From Thalassospira sp. (GTDB lineage Bacteria > Pseudomonadota > Alphaproteobacteria > Rhodospirillales > Thalassospiraceae): DNA of 36,021 bases. Positions within the stretch are counted from its first letter, which is position 1. Each line of letters begins with the position of its first letter. The DNA lies in contig NZ_PAQR01000050.1 in NCBI RefSeq assembly GCF_002709775.1, positions 1-36,021 on the forward strand, read 5' to 3'. The notes under the pieces are model-generated. The model ran no database searches, had not been told where the DNA came from, and worked only from the letters and a program-made list of their open reading frames with translations. Made by a program: the position numbers and the translations under genes. Shown here piece by piece: positions 24,129 to 32,055 of this stretch.

Positions 24129-25136
24129 ATGAAGATAAAGAACGTAATCCTAGCTCTCGCGATTTTGCCCGCACTTGTGTCTCTGAGCTTTCTGACAGAG
24201 GGCGCATACGCGCAATCGTCGCAAGGCAGCAATCTGCGCAACAATCAGCAGAACGCTTCTTCTATCTTCCTCAAACCCGATGCACTGGTCGAAGGCGAAT
24301 ACGTGACCCTTGGCGATCTGTTTTCCGGGATAGATCCACAACAACAGGACATCGCTGTTGCCCACGCGCCACAGCCTGGCAAGCAGACCATTCTGGATTA
24401 CCGTTGGCTATATGGCATTGCGCAGCGCCATAATGTTGAATGGCGCCCCCGCACAACTGCCGATCAGGTCCTGATTACCCGCGCAAGTCAGGTTATCACG
24501 ATTGATGAAATTCGTGATTCAGTTGAAGTTGCGCTGGTTGACCATGGCATCCAACGCCCGTTCATTGTCGACCTTTCAAGTGATAATTTCCAACTCCACC
24601 TTCCGGTTGATGCAAAGGCCCTTGTTGATATCACTGCGCTTGAGATCAATTCACGCACGCAGCGCTTTGTCGCCAGCGTCACCACCGGCGCCCAGACAGC
24701 CCAACAACGCACATATCGCATCAGCGGCAAATATTACCCGCTCACCAGTGTTCCGGTGCTGGTCGAACCGGTTTCGCGCGGCTCTGTCATTCGAGCCGAT
24801 CAGGTGGAATATCGCGATTTCCGGTCCGAACGCGTTCCGGCCGGTGCCATTCGCGACATCAATGACGTGATCGGCAAGGAAGTCACACGCCCGTCCAACC
24901 CCAATGAACCCTTGATGTTCCGGGATTTGAGCAACCCTATTCTGGTTCGGCGTGGCGCGCTTGTCATCATTCGCCTTGTAACAGCAAATATGGCTCTGAC
25001 CGCACGCGGCAAAGCGATGGAAAACGGATCGCTCGGTGATGTCATTCGGGTCGTCAACCAGTCGAGCAACAAGACCATTCAGGTCGAAGTCGTTGCTGAA
25101 AATGAAGTGCGCGCCCTACCCGCCATGTCGCAGTAA
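24129..25136 (+). CDS. flgA: P-ring assembly chaperone FlgA
   Basis: Periplasmic protein needed for P-ring (FlgI) assembly; 335 residues from ATG 24129. A signal peptide (MKIKNVILALAILPALVSL... ending GAYAQ) explains the choice of this start over an open frame reaching 24045. The C-terminal SAF-type domain is clear: VPVLVEPVSRGSVIRADQVEY, then AIRDINDVIGKEVTRPSNPNEPL and the FlgA-typical ALTARGKAMENGSLGDVIRVVN. The N-terminal half is less conserved. The ribosome-binding site is poor. It follows flgG after about 108 bases. Confidence 0.94.
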   Translation: MKIKNVILALAILPALVSLSFLTEGAYAQSSQGSNLRNNQQNASSIFLKPDALVEGEYVTLGDLFSGIDPQQQDIAVAHAPQPGKQTILDYRWLYGIAQRHNVEWRPRTTADQVLITRASQVITIDEIRDSVEVALVDHGIQRPFIVDLSSDNFQLHLPVDAKALVDITALEINSRTQRFVASVTTGAQTAQQRTYRISGKYYPLTSVPVLVEPVSRGSVIRADQVEYRDFRSERVPAGAIRDINDVIGKEVTRPSNPNEPLMFRDLSNPILVRRGALVIIRLVTANMALTARGKAMENGSLGDVIRVVNQSSNKTIQVEVVAENEVRALPAMSQ

Positions 25137-25194
25137 TCTGCACGACTTCGCACGGTTTCACTCGGCAAGGTTTTCCCCTTATCCCCTCTGATAA

Positions 25195-25211
25195 TTGGCA
25201 CGGTACTTGCG
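25195..25211 (+). promoter_or_regulatory. Sigma-54 type promoter of flgH
   Basis: TTGGCACGGTACTTGCG has GG at 25197-25198 and GC at 25209-25210, ten bases apart, with both TTGGCACG and TTGC blocks matching the consensus. It is the best sigma-54 match in the window. Predicted start near 25222; AGGAGG follows just before the flgH ATG. Confidence 0.9.
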
Positions 25212-25241
25212 TTAACAAATGCAGGAACCCAGGAGGAATTC

Positions 25242-26015
25242 ATGCCCGGTAAAAATGTACAGATTTCATGGCGGCGTTTCGCCCTTGTCAGTACCCTGAT
25301 CGGTGCCACCGCACTGCTGTCAGGCTGTAACGCAATGAAACGACTTTCCGAAGTCGGCGAGCCGCCAAAATTGTCATCGATTGACAACCCGACCCAGTCA
25401 GAAGCCTATCGCCCGGTCAGCTTGCCGATGCCAGCCCCGCAGGTTGCGGAGCGCAACCCGAACTCATTGTGGCGGGCCGGTGCGCGGTCCTTCTTCAAGG
25501 ATCAGCGTGCCAATCAGGTGGGTGATATCCTGACCGTGGTTGTTGAAATGGAAGACCGTGCAGCCCTTGCCAATACGACTGTGCGGTCGCGGACCAATTC
25601 CGAAGACCTCGCGGTGCCGAACCTGTTCGGGCTTGAGGCCGAAATGACCAAAGTGCTGCCGGAAACCATTGACCCGACGTCGATGCTTGATTTCGACAGC
25701 AATACCTCGAACCGTGGTGCCGGGACCCTTGATCGTAACGAAGCAATTGATCTACGCGTTGCCGCCATCGTCATTCAGGTTCTGCCCAACGGCAACTATG
25801 TCATTCACGGGCGCCAGGAAATTCGCGTGAACAGTGAAATCCGCGAAGTCCAGATTGCTGGCGTGATCCGGGCTGCGGATATCAGCTCTGCCAACGAAGT
25901 GAATTACGACAAGATCGCCGAAGCACGCATTTCCTATGGTGGTCGCGGAACCATCTCCGATGTTCAGCAGCCGCGCTACGGCAGTGAAGTTCTCGACATT
26001 ATCCTGCCGTTCTAA
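25242..26015 (+). CDS. flgH: Outer-membrane L-ring lipoprotein FlgH
   Basis: Lipoprotein that forms the L-ring in the outer membrane; 257 residues. The lipobox is LLSGC with Cys29 as lipidation site. FlgH features include SLWRAGARSFFKDQRANQVGDILTV, a Thr/Ser-rich middle, and near the end VNYDKIAEARISYGGRGTISDVQQPRYGSEVLDI. AGGAGG precedes the ATG at 25242. Its own sigma-54 type promoter separates it from flgA. Confidence 0.97.
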   Translation: MPGKNVQISWRRFALVSTLIGATALLSGCNAMKRLSEVGEPPKLSSIDNPTQSEAYRPVSLPMPAPQVAERNPNSLWRAGARSFFKDQRANQVGDILTVVVEMEDRAALANTTVRSRTNSEDLAVPNLFGLEAEMTKVLPETIDPTSMLDFDSNTSNRGAGTLDRNEAIDLRVAAIVIQVLPNGNYVIHGRQEIRVNSEIREVQIAGVIRAADISSANEVNYDKIAEARISYGGRGTISDVQQPRYGSEVLDIILPF

Positions 26016-26080
26016 AACGCAGAAACACATGTGGTTCAATCCCGTTTTCCGGGTTCCGGTTGATCACATGAAAAGTAAGT

Positions 26081-26106
26081 CAAAGGTCACCTTCGGGTGG
26101 CCTTTG
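26081..26106 (+). other. UUCG-capped hairpin after flgH
   Basis: CAAAGGTCACC-TTCG-GGTGGCCTTTG forms 11 pairs, one of them G-U, closed by a C(UUCG)G tetraloop, which is unusually stable in RNA. No T tract follows, so it may protect the flgH 3' end from decay or act together with the terminator 30 bases on. Confidence 0.6.
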
Positions 26107-26134
26107 GCATATCCGGCACAGCCCGCAAAAGGAA

Positions 26135-26161
26135 AAAGCCCGGCCAGAAGGCCGGGCTTTT
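26135..26161. terminator. Bidirectional terminator between flgH and dksA
   Basis: AAAGCCCGGCC (26135-26145), loop AGAA and GGCCGGGCTTT (26150-26160) form an 11-pair GC-rich stem with A and T runs on either side. It lies between converging flgH and dksA and can serve both. A further hairpin GGATCGGC-AAA-GCCGGATCC at 26218-26237, followed by a T run at 26244-26250, may back it up. Confidence 0.9.
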
Positions 26162-26264
26162 GATTTTGGTTATCCCTAACCAGTAATCTCCCACCGTGTC
26201 ATGTCGTTGCATGACCGGGATCGGCAAAGCCGGATCCATCGTATTTTTTTATCACCCGGCGCGA

Positions 26265-26681
26265 TCAATCGTCGCGACGCGTGCGCTCCATCCGTTCGTG
26301 GCGTTCCTGGGCTTCAATGCTCAGGGTCGCAATCGGACGAGCTTCAAGTCTTTTCAAGCTGATCGGCTCGTCGGTTTCTTCGCAGTAACCATAAGATCCG
26401 TCTTCAATTCGACGCAAAGCAGCATCAATTTTTGAAATAAGCTTGCGCGCCCTGTCACGAGTACGAAGTTCAAGTGCCCGGTCTGTTTCAGCCGACGCAC
26501 GGTCGGTGAGATCCGGTTCCTGAAGCCCGCCATCTTGCAGGTTCGCTAATGTTTCTGAAGATTCATGCAGAAGTTCTGCCCGCCAGGTCAAAAGTTTCTG
26601 GCGGAAATATTCCCGCTGACGCGGGTTCATGAACTCTTCGTCCTCAGCAGGACGATAGTCAGGTGGTAAAGTGATAGTCAT
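26265..26681 (-). CDS. dksA: RNA polymerase-binding transcription factor DksA
   Basis: Secondary-channel regulator that works with ppGpp; 138 residues. The coiled coil is seen in NPRQREYFRQKLLTWRAELL and ALELRTRDRARKLISKIDAAL, with DLTDRASAETDRA at the tip. The globular part reads GSYGYCEETDEPISLKRLEARP with a single Cys where four-cysteine DksA proteins have a zinc site, and C-terminal LSIEAQERHER. This is a common alphaproteobacterial form that must fold without the classical zinc site. It converges on flgH and follows fliX on the same strand after about 150 bases. Confidence 0.95.
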   Translation of the reverse strand: MTITLPPDYRPAEDEEFMNPRQREYFRQKLLTWRAELLHESSETLANLQDGGLQEPDLTDRASAETDRALELRTRDRARKLISKIDAALRRIEDGSYGYCEETDEPISLKRLEARPIATLSIEAQERHERMERTRRDD

Positions 26682-26717
26682 GTATGCCCTCTATACAGGA
26701 CTCATCGATCGCGCGGC

Positions 26718-26746
26718 AATATAGAGGCCACACGCCAACGGTGCAA
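26718..26746 (-). promoter_or_regulatory. Sigma-70 type promoter of dksA
   Basis: On the minus strand TTGCAC (26746-26741), a 17-base spacer and TATATT (26723-26718) match the housekeeping consensus well. Predicted start near 26711, about 30 bases before the dksA ATG. This contrasts with the sigma-54 sites of neighbouring flagellar genes. Confidence 0.75.
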
Positions 26747-26831
26747 GCCGATTGAACAAATAAATGTCAATCACCCCTCAAAGGCGCAGATTTCTGCGAT
26801 TTTCAAGTGGAAAATACCGTAAATTAAACAG

Positions 26832-27275
26832 TCAGATCAGGCCGGAAACTTCCAGTTTCGCAAGCTCCACCCGGGCGCGCAGGTCAATCTCGTCCAGAAC
26901 GGCTGAAAGCTCCGGATCATCAATTGTTTCGCGCTGTTGATCCATCAAACCGACCAGTTGCTGCAGGCGCGCTGCCGACAATTGGCCGCTAAGCAACCCA
27001 TCCCGCACAGCTTCAAGCTGCTCAAGCATGCTTTTGGCGCGCAACATCGCAGCCTTTTTCGGCGAATCCAGCGCATCGCCACTTTGCTGAAGTGCCAGCA
27101 GCGCATCAAGGGCACTTACAGCACCGGCACTGTGAACACCAGCAGCCCCCGATGCATTCCCGGATGAGTCGAGCGAACGCATGGCATCGGCAAAGCCGCT
27201 GCTACCGGATGCGCCAGTTGATTTCTTGCGCGATGAAGTGCTCGTACCAGAAGCCTTGGAAGCGCTAACCTTCAT
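26832..27275 (-). CDS. fliX: Flagellar assembly regulator FliX
   Basis: Trans-acting assembly factor, in Caulobacter a partner and regulator of the sigma-54 activator FlbD. The 147 residues begin MKVSASKASGTSTSSRK; a Ser/Gly/Ala-rich N-terminal third is followed by helices with SALDALLALQQSGD, SMLEQLEAVRDGLLSG and the conserved C-terminus VLDEIDLRARVELAKLEV. ATG 27275 is used rather than 27329 because the first 18 extra residues look unlike the family. It is divergent from flgI, as in Caulobacter. No flbD lies in the window. Confidence 0.9.
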   Translation of the reverse strand: MKVSASKASGTSTSSRKKSTGASGSSGFADAMRSLDSSGNASGAAGVHSAGAVSALDALLALQQSGDALDSPKKAAMLRAKSMLEQLEAVRDGLLSGQLSAARLQQLVGLMDQQRETIDDPELSAVLDEIDLRARVELAKLEVSGLI

Positions 27276-27543
27276 GATCCGTGTCCGCTTAGTTGTTGTT
27301 GATCTGTTCAATGAACATATGCAGTGCACGGGAAGCGTATCCGGGTAGCCTATCGGTTACCGCCGATACCCAAACACTACCGTGCGCAAATATGAGTCTC
27401 CCCTAATCGCGCCAGCTGCGCAACGGGAAAAAAATGCCGGGTTGTCGCCAAAGCGCAGGCCGGGCCGCGACAAATGCACGTTTCACCGGGCGTTTTTGGC
27501 GGAATCCCTGTCTGACGCACCTGGCTGCGGCAGAATGCCTCGG

Positions 27544-27560
27544 TTGGCACGTTTTTCGCA
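27544..27560 (+). promoter_or_regulatory. Sigma-54 type promoter of flgI
   Basis: TTGGCACGTTTTTCGCA has GG at 27546-27547 and GC at 27558-27559 with ten bases between; the -24 block is perfect and the -12 block is TCGC. Predicted start near 27571, leaving a 74-base leader. The interval 27276-27543 between fliX and this site has no gene; a CCGGGTTGTCGCC stretch at 27438-27450 could hold an activator site. Confidence 0.8.
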
Positions 27561-27644
27561 AACAGGTTTGCAAACGCGGTTTACCCGATCAATCGCCTCA
27601 TTTGCCGGATGCGCTGCATCCCACGTAAAAGCGGAATTAAGAGT

Positions 27645-28787
27645 ATGATCACAGGTCTTGGCAAAATAGCACGCAATTGGCTCGCAACGCTCGCGGTGGG
27701 GATGTTTGTCCTTACACAGCTTGGCCCTGCTCATGCACAGTCACGTATCAAGGATATTGCCGATTTCGAAGGCGTACGTGACAACATGCTGGTGGGTTAT
27801 GGCCTTGTCGTTGGCTTGAATGGCACCGGTGATGATCTGGGCGATGCAGAATTTACCCGTCAAAGCATGGTGGCGATGCTTGAACGTCTGGGGATTAACG
27901 TCCGCGATCAGATCGAAGACCTTGAGTCTGATAACATCGCAGCGGTCATGGCAACCGCGACCCTGCCGCCGTTTTCGCGTCAGGGCTCGCGCATTGATGT
28001 CAATATCAGCGCGATCGGCACGGCCGAAAGCCTGCAGGGCGGTACGCTGCTTGTGACCCCGATGGTCGGTGCTGACGGTGAAGTTTATGCCGTCGCCCAG
28101 GGCAACCTGGCGGTTGGCGGATTTTCCGCTGGCGGGAATGCTGAAACCATCGTCAAGGGAGTTCCGACCTCTGCGCGTATTGCCAATGGCGGCATTGTTG
28201 AACGCGAAATCGACTTCAACCTGAATTCCATGCAGGACATGTCAGTTGTGCTGCGTAACCCGGACTTCACCACGGCACGCCGTGTATCCGAAGCAATTAA
28301 TGCCTATCTCGGCGAAGTTGCCGCACGCGCTAGCGACCCGGGCACGGTGCGCCTGAACGTTCCGGAACGCTACAACCAGAATATTGTCGCCCTTCTGACC
28401 GATATCGAACAGCTGCGTGTAGAGCCCGATCAGATTGCCCGCGTCGTGATTGACGAAAACACCGGCACCATCGTGATGGGTGAAAATGTCCGGATCAACC
28501 GTGTCGCGATTGCCCAGGGCAATCTTACGATCCGGGTGACCGAAACCCCGCAGGTTTCCCAACCCTCGCCCTTCTCCCAGACCGGTACGACCGAAGTTGT
28601 CGACCGTACCAATGTCGAGGTCGATGAAGGCGAAGACAATCAGCTTGGCATCATGGATGGCGGTGTGAGCCTGCAGGAACTGGTCAATGGCCTTAACAGC
28701 CTTGGCGTTGGTCCGCGCGACATGATCACCATCCTTCAGGCCATCAAGACGTCTGGCGCGCTTCAGGCTGAAATCGAGGTGATGTGA
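27645..28787 (+). CDS. flgI: Flagellar P-ring protein FlgI
   Basis: Periplasmic ring subunit, 380 residues from ATG 27645. The signal peptide ends ...LGPAHAQSRIKD. Family signatures: RIKDIADFEGVRDNMLVGYG, LVVGLNGTGDDL, NIAAVMATATLPPFSRQGSRIDV and the C-terminal SLQELVNGLNSLGVGPRDMITILQAI followed by KTSGALQAEIEVM. ATG 27645 is preferred over the open extension to 27609 because the signal peptide then begins correctly and AAGAG lies just upstream. It overlaps the flgJ-type gene. Confidence 0.97.
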   Translation: MITGLGKIARNWLATLAVGMFVLTQLGPAHAQSRIKDIADFEGVRDNMLVGYGLVVGLNGTGDDLGDAEFTRQSMVAMLERLGINVRDQIEDLESDNIAAVMATATLPPFSRQGSRIDVNISAIGTAESLQGGTLLVTPMVGADGEVYAVAQGNLAVGGFSAGGNAETIVKGVPTSARIANGGIVEREIDFNLNSMQDMSVVLRNPDFTTARRVSEAINAYLGEVAARASDPGTVRLNVPERYNQNIVALLTDIEQLRVEPDQIARVVIDENTGTIVMGENVRINRVAIAQGNLTIRVTETPQVSQPSPFSQTGTTEVVDRTNVEVDEGEDNQLGIMDGGVSLQELVNGLNSLGVGPRDMITILQAIKTSGALQAEIEVM

Positions 28788-29134
28788 TGATGACCGACGG
28801 CACCACCGCCCTGATGGCGCAGGCACAGGCCAACGCACAGTACGGCAAGCAAAACAACATCGCCGCCCGGATGAACTCCCTTACCGACGGGCACATCAAA
28901 ACCGAAGCAGAGGCCCGCAAGGCCGGCGAGGAATTTGAATCCATGTTCCTTGGCCAGATGTTGAGCCACATGTTCACTGGCATCGAAACCAACGAGATGT
29001 TTGGCGGCGGGCACGGCGAAACGATGATGCGCTCCATGCTGGTTGATGAATACGCCAAAGAAATGTCCCGTGCCGGTGGCATCGGAATTGCAGATGCCGT
29101 TACACGCGAAATCCTCAAAGTCCAGGAGGGATGA
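28787..29134 (+). CDS. flgJ: Rod-binding protein, FlgJ N-terminal domain only (CheL type)
   Basis: Rod cap/scaffold of 115 residues. The rod-binding domain is complete: ARKAGEEFESMFLGQMLSHMF, NEMFGGGHGETMMRSMLVDEYAKEM and GIGIADAVTREIL. It lacks the muramidase domain that FlgJ of gammaproteobacteria carries, so wall penetration must rely on another enzyme; this short form is the usual one in Alphaproteobacteria. Start: GTG 28784, ATG 28787 and ATG 28790 are consecutive; ATG 28787 is best spaced (7 bases) from GAGG and overlaps the flgI stop. Confidence 0.93.
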   Translation: MMTDGTTALMAQAQANAQYGKQNNIAARMNSLTDGHIKTEAEARKAGEEFESMFLGQMLSHMFTGIETNEMFGGGHGETMMRSMLVDEYAKEMSRAGGIGIADAVTREILKVQEG

Positions 29135-29136
29135 AA

Positions 29137-29598
29137 ATGACCACCGAAGAGCTGGTTACCGAGCTTAAAAGCGTCACTTATGACCTTATGTCCCTGTTGG
29201 AACGTGAGTCCAACGAGCTGCGCAGCCTGTCATCGAGCGAATATGAGCAGTTCCTGTCGGAAAAATCTGCCCTGTCGATGCAGTATGAACAACTGGTCGT
29301 CAAACTGCGTAGCCGCGGCGAGGAACTCCGCGCCCTCTCCGAGGACGAACGCGAAGAACTGCGCGAACTGCAGGCCGAATTCCAGGAAACCGCACGCCGC
29401 AACATGATCACGCTTCAGTCCGCCAAGGAAACCAACGAACGTGTGGTTCAGGCGATCGTGCGCGCGGTCAATGAAAAGTCCAAGGAAGAGTGCACCACCT
29501 ATAACCGCTCTGCCACGACCAGCAAGGCGTCGCTTGGCGGTTACGGTCGCACAATGAATAAATCCGGTGGCTCCTACAGCGTTAACGAAACGCTTTAA
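29137..29598 (+). CDS. FlgN-like export chaperone for hook-associated proteins
   Basis: Cytosolic helical protein of 153 residues (TTEELVTELKSVTYDLMSLLERESNEL, then LSEKSALSMQYEQLVVKLR and AEFQETARRNMITLQSAKE), with a polar Ser/Gly-rich C-terminal tail SKASLGGYGR onward. The pattern and the position just before flgK fit FlgN, which escorts FlgK and FlgL to the export gate. Sequence signature is weak, so the name is by layout. ATG 29137 is seven bases from GGAGG; ATG 29131, overlapping the preceding stop, is only one base away and is less likely. Confidence 0.78.
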   Translation: MTTEELVTELKSVTYDLMSLLERESNELRSLSSSEYEQFLSEKSALSMQYEQLVVKLRSRGEELRALSEDEREELRELQAEFQETARRNMITLQSAKETNERVVQAIVRAVNEKSKEECTTYNRSATTSKASLGGYGRTMNKSGGSYSVNETL

Positions 29599-29615
29599 GG
29601 GTAAAGGCAAGCATC

Positions 29616-32027
29616 ATGTCACTTACTCAGGCACTTAATACAGCGATCTCCGGCCTTAACACGGCGCAAGCCCGTATTGCGATCACGTCTTCGAACATCT
29701 CGAACGTGAACACAGAAGGCTATTCCAAAAAGATCGCCGGTCAGGAAACCCTGACGCTTGATGGTATCGGCGCCGGTTCGCAGGTTGCCGACATCTATCG
29801 CAACGTCAATGAAGGCCTGGTACGTGAGATGCGTGGCGAGCTGGGTAAAGCTGGCCGCGAAGAAGCACGCTATGAATTCTTCATGCGTATTCAGACCCTG
29901 TTTGGCACCACCCAGTCTGATGCCGCCATCAGCCAGCGCATCAATGATATGGCTGACGCGTTTGAACAGCTTGGCGTCACACCGGACCAGAATTCCCCGC
30001 GTATCGAAGCCATCGAAAGCGCCATTCAGGTCATGGAATCGTTCGAGAAGCTCTCAAGCCAGCTTCAGGACTTGCGTGATGACATTGATGACCAGATCAC
30101 TGATGAGGTGAATACAGCTAATACGCTGCTGACCCAGATCTCGGAACTTAATACCGGCATCATTCGCCTGAAAAACCTCGAGCAGCCGACGACCGAGCTT
30201 CAGGATCAGCGCGATCAGAAGCTGAACCAGCTTTCCAAGATCATCGATATCACGACCTTCAGCCGCAGTGATGGATCGATCGTTGTGTATTCGGCAAATG
30301 GTTCAAACACGCTCCTTGATCGCTCGCCGAACTCGCTTTCCTTCACCCAGACTGCTGGCTTCGAGCCGGGCACGGGTGGTTCTGGCATTACGCTTGATGG
30401 CGAAGACATCACCGACACGCTGCGCACCGGGACCCTGAAGGGCCTGTTTGAAATGCGCGATTCCGAGATCCCTGCGCTCAATGACCAGATCAACGAGCTG
30501 GCGGGTGAACTGCGTGATGCGATCAACCAAGAACACAACAAGGGCACGTCGTTCCCGCCGCCGGCCAACCTTTCAGGCACACGTACCGTTGCAGGCAGCG
30601 ACCCGTTGACGGCAACCGGCGCATTTCGTGTTGCTGCCCTTGATATCGATGGCAACCTTGTCGCGACCGATAGCTGGGCTGATATCAGCCTGCCGACGAC
30701 GCCTGCGACAGTTCAGGGCATCGTTGATGCCATCAATGCGTCGGATGCCAGTTCCTATCTGACTGCGTCATTGGTGGATAACCGTCTGGTGATCGAAGGC
30801 CAGGACGGCAACCGTGTTGCCATCAACGAAATGGATAGCGAGATCACGCTGAGTGATGGTCGCAAGCAAGGCGCATCACACTATTTCGGTCTGAACGACT
30901 TTATCGCGACTACCAAACGGTCAGATACGATGACGTCGGCACCGCAAAGCAGTTCAACCGACGCCCTTGGCGTTACGGCAAGCTCCTTTACGATCACGGC
31001 GGGCACTGGCGTGCTTGCGGGTGCAGGTATCACCGTCAACTACGCGGCAACGGATTCACTTGAAGACGTGCGCGACAGCATTCGCACCGCTCTTCAAGGT
31101 GCTGGTATGACTGTTGCCGCATCGGAAGAAGCAGCCTTCCTTGTCGAGGATGGCGACCGCTTTCGTCTGGTGGTCGAATATAACGCCAACCTGACGATCA
31201 CTGATTCTGGCACCATGTCAACGAAGATCGGTTTCACAGAAGACCGGCCGAATTTGTCGGGCAACATGGATGTTGCCGCATCAATCAAGAATGACCCGTC
31301 ACGCATTGTTCGCGGTCAGTTGAATGCCGACACCTACAACACCTCGACCGCGGTTGTTAATCCGGATACAGCGATCCCGAACCTCGGTCCGCTGGTTCCT
31401 CCGCCGACCAACTATACGCTGACCGTGAGTGGTGATTTCACCGATGTTGATATCGATTATGACAGCACCACCTCGCTGCAAGATATCGCCGATGCGATCA
31501 ACAACAGTGCGACTTTGACCGACAACAACATCACGGCCGAAGTCAAATTTGACAGTCAGCTTGGTGGCTACAAACTACATGTGATCGATGCCGATGGCGA
31601 CCCGTTCTATTTCTCGGATGATGGTCTCCCCAATACCGATGCCATCACGACGGTTCTGGGCCTTGGCATCAATTTCGGCGTTCACGAGGGTGACAACTCT
31701 GCTGCCAACGCGATCAGTAACGCGTTTGAACGCACCGACATCGATTTTGAAGCGACCGACGGACTTTCAGGCGAACGGACTTCGCTGACAGACTATGCCG
31801 CTGGTATCGTCGCAACGGCTGCAACCAAGGCACGCGTTGCCGAAAGCTCGTTTGATTTCCAGGACAATCTGGTGATTGACCTTAGCACCCGCATTCAGAA
31901 CGAAGCGGGGGTCAACCTTGATGAAGAAATGTCCGATCTGGTTATTTTCCAGCGCGCCTACACCGCAACCGCGCAGGTAATCTCAACCGTTGATGAAATG
32001 TTTGATGCATTGCTCAATGCAGTTTAA
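29616..32027 (+). CDS. flgK: Hook-associated protein 1 FlgK, unusually long
   Basis: Hook-filament junction protein of 803 residues, longer than the 450-650 typical of the family. The N-terminal D0/D1 is classical (LNTAISGLNTAQARIAITSS, NISNVNTEGYSKK) and the C-terminus ends VNLDEEMSDLVIFQRAYTAT with VISTVDEMFDALL. The extra length lies between about residues 310 and 690, where at least three related beta modules can be seen, each with a segment such as TVQGIVDAINASD (about 370), SLEDVRDSIRTAL (about 485) and SLQDIADAINNSA (about 620), like flagellar hook IN motifs. It follows the chaperone gene after 17 bases. Confidence 0.96.
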   Translation: MSLTQALNTAISGLNTAQARIAITSSNISNVNTEGYSKKIAGQETLTLDGIGAGSQVADIYRNVNEGLVREMRGELGKAGREEARYEFFMRIQTLFGTTQSDAAISQRINDMADAFEQLGVTPDQNSPRIEAIESAIQVMESFEKLSSQLQDLRDDIDDQITDEVNTANTLLTQISELNTGIIRLKNLEQPTTELQDQRDQKLNQLSKIIDITTFSRSDGSIVVYSANGSNTLLDRSPNSLSFTQTAGFEPGTGGSGITLDGEDITDTLRTGTLKGLFEMRDSEIPALNDQINELAGELRDAINQEHNKGTSFPPPANLSGTRTVAGSDPLTATGAFRVAALDIDGNLVATDSWADISLPTTPATVQGIVDAINASDASSYLTASLVDNRLVIEGQDGNRVAINEMDSEITLSDGRKQGASHYFGLNDFIATTKRSDTMTSAPQSSSTDALGVTASSFTITAGTGVLAGAGITVNYAATDSLEDVRDSIRTALQGAGMTVAASEEAAFLVEDGDRFRLVVEYNANLTITDSGTMSTKIGFTEDRPNLSGNMDVAASIKNDPSRIVRGQLNADTYNTSTAVVNPDTAIPNLGPLVPPPTNYTLTVSGDFTDVDIDYDSTTSLQDIADAINNSATLTDNNITAEVKFDSQLGGYKLHVIDADGDPFYFSDDGLPNTDAITTVLGLGINFGVHEGDNSAANAISNAFERTDIDFEATDGLSGERTSLTDYAAGIVATAATKARVAESSFDFQDNLVIDLSTRIQNEAGVNLDEEMSDLVIFQRAYTATAQVISTVDEMFDALLNAV

Positions 32028-32055
32028 ACTGCAGGGCTTGTAAAGTGAGGCTGTC

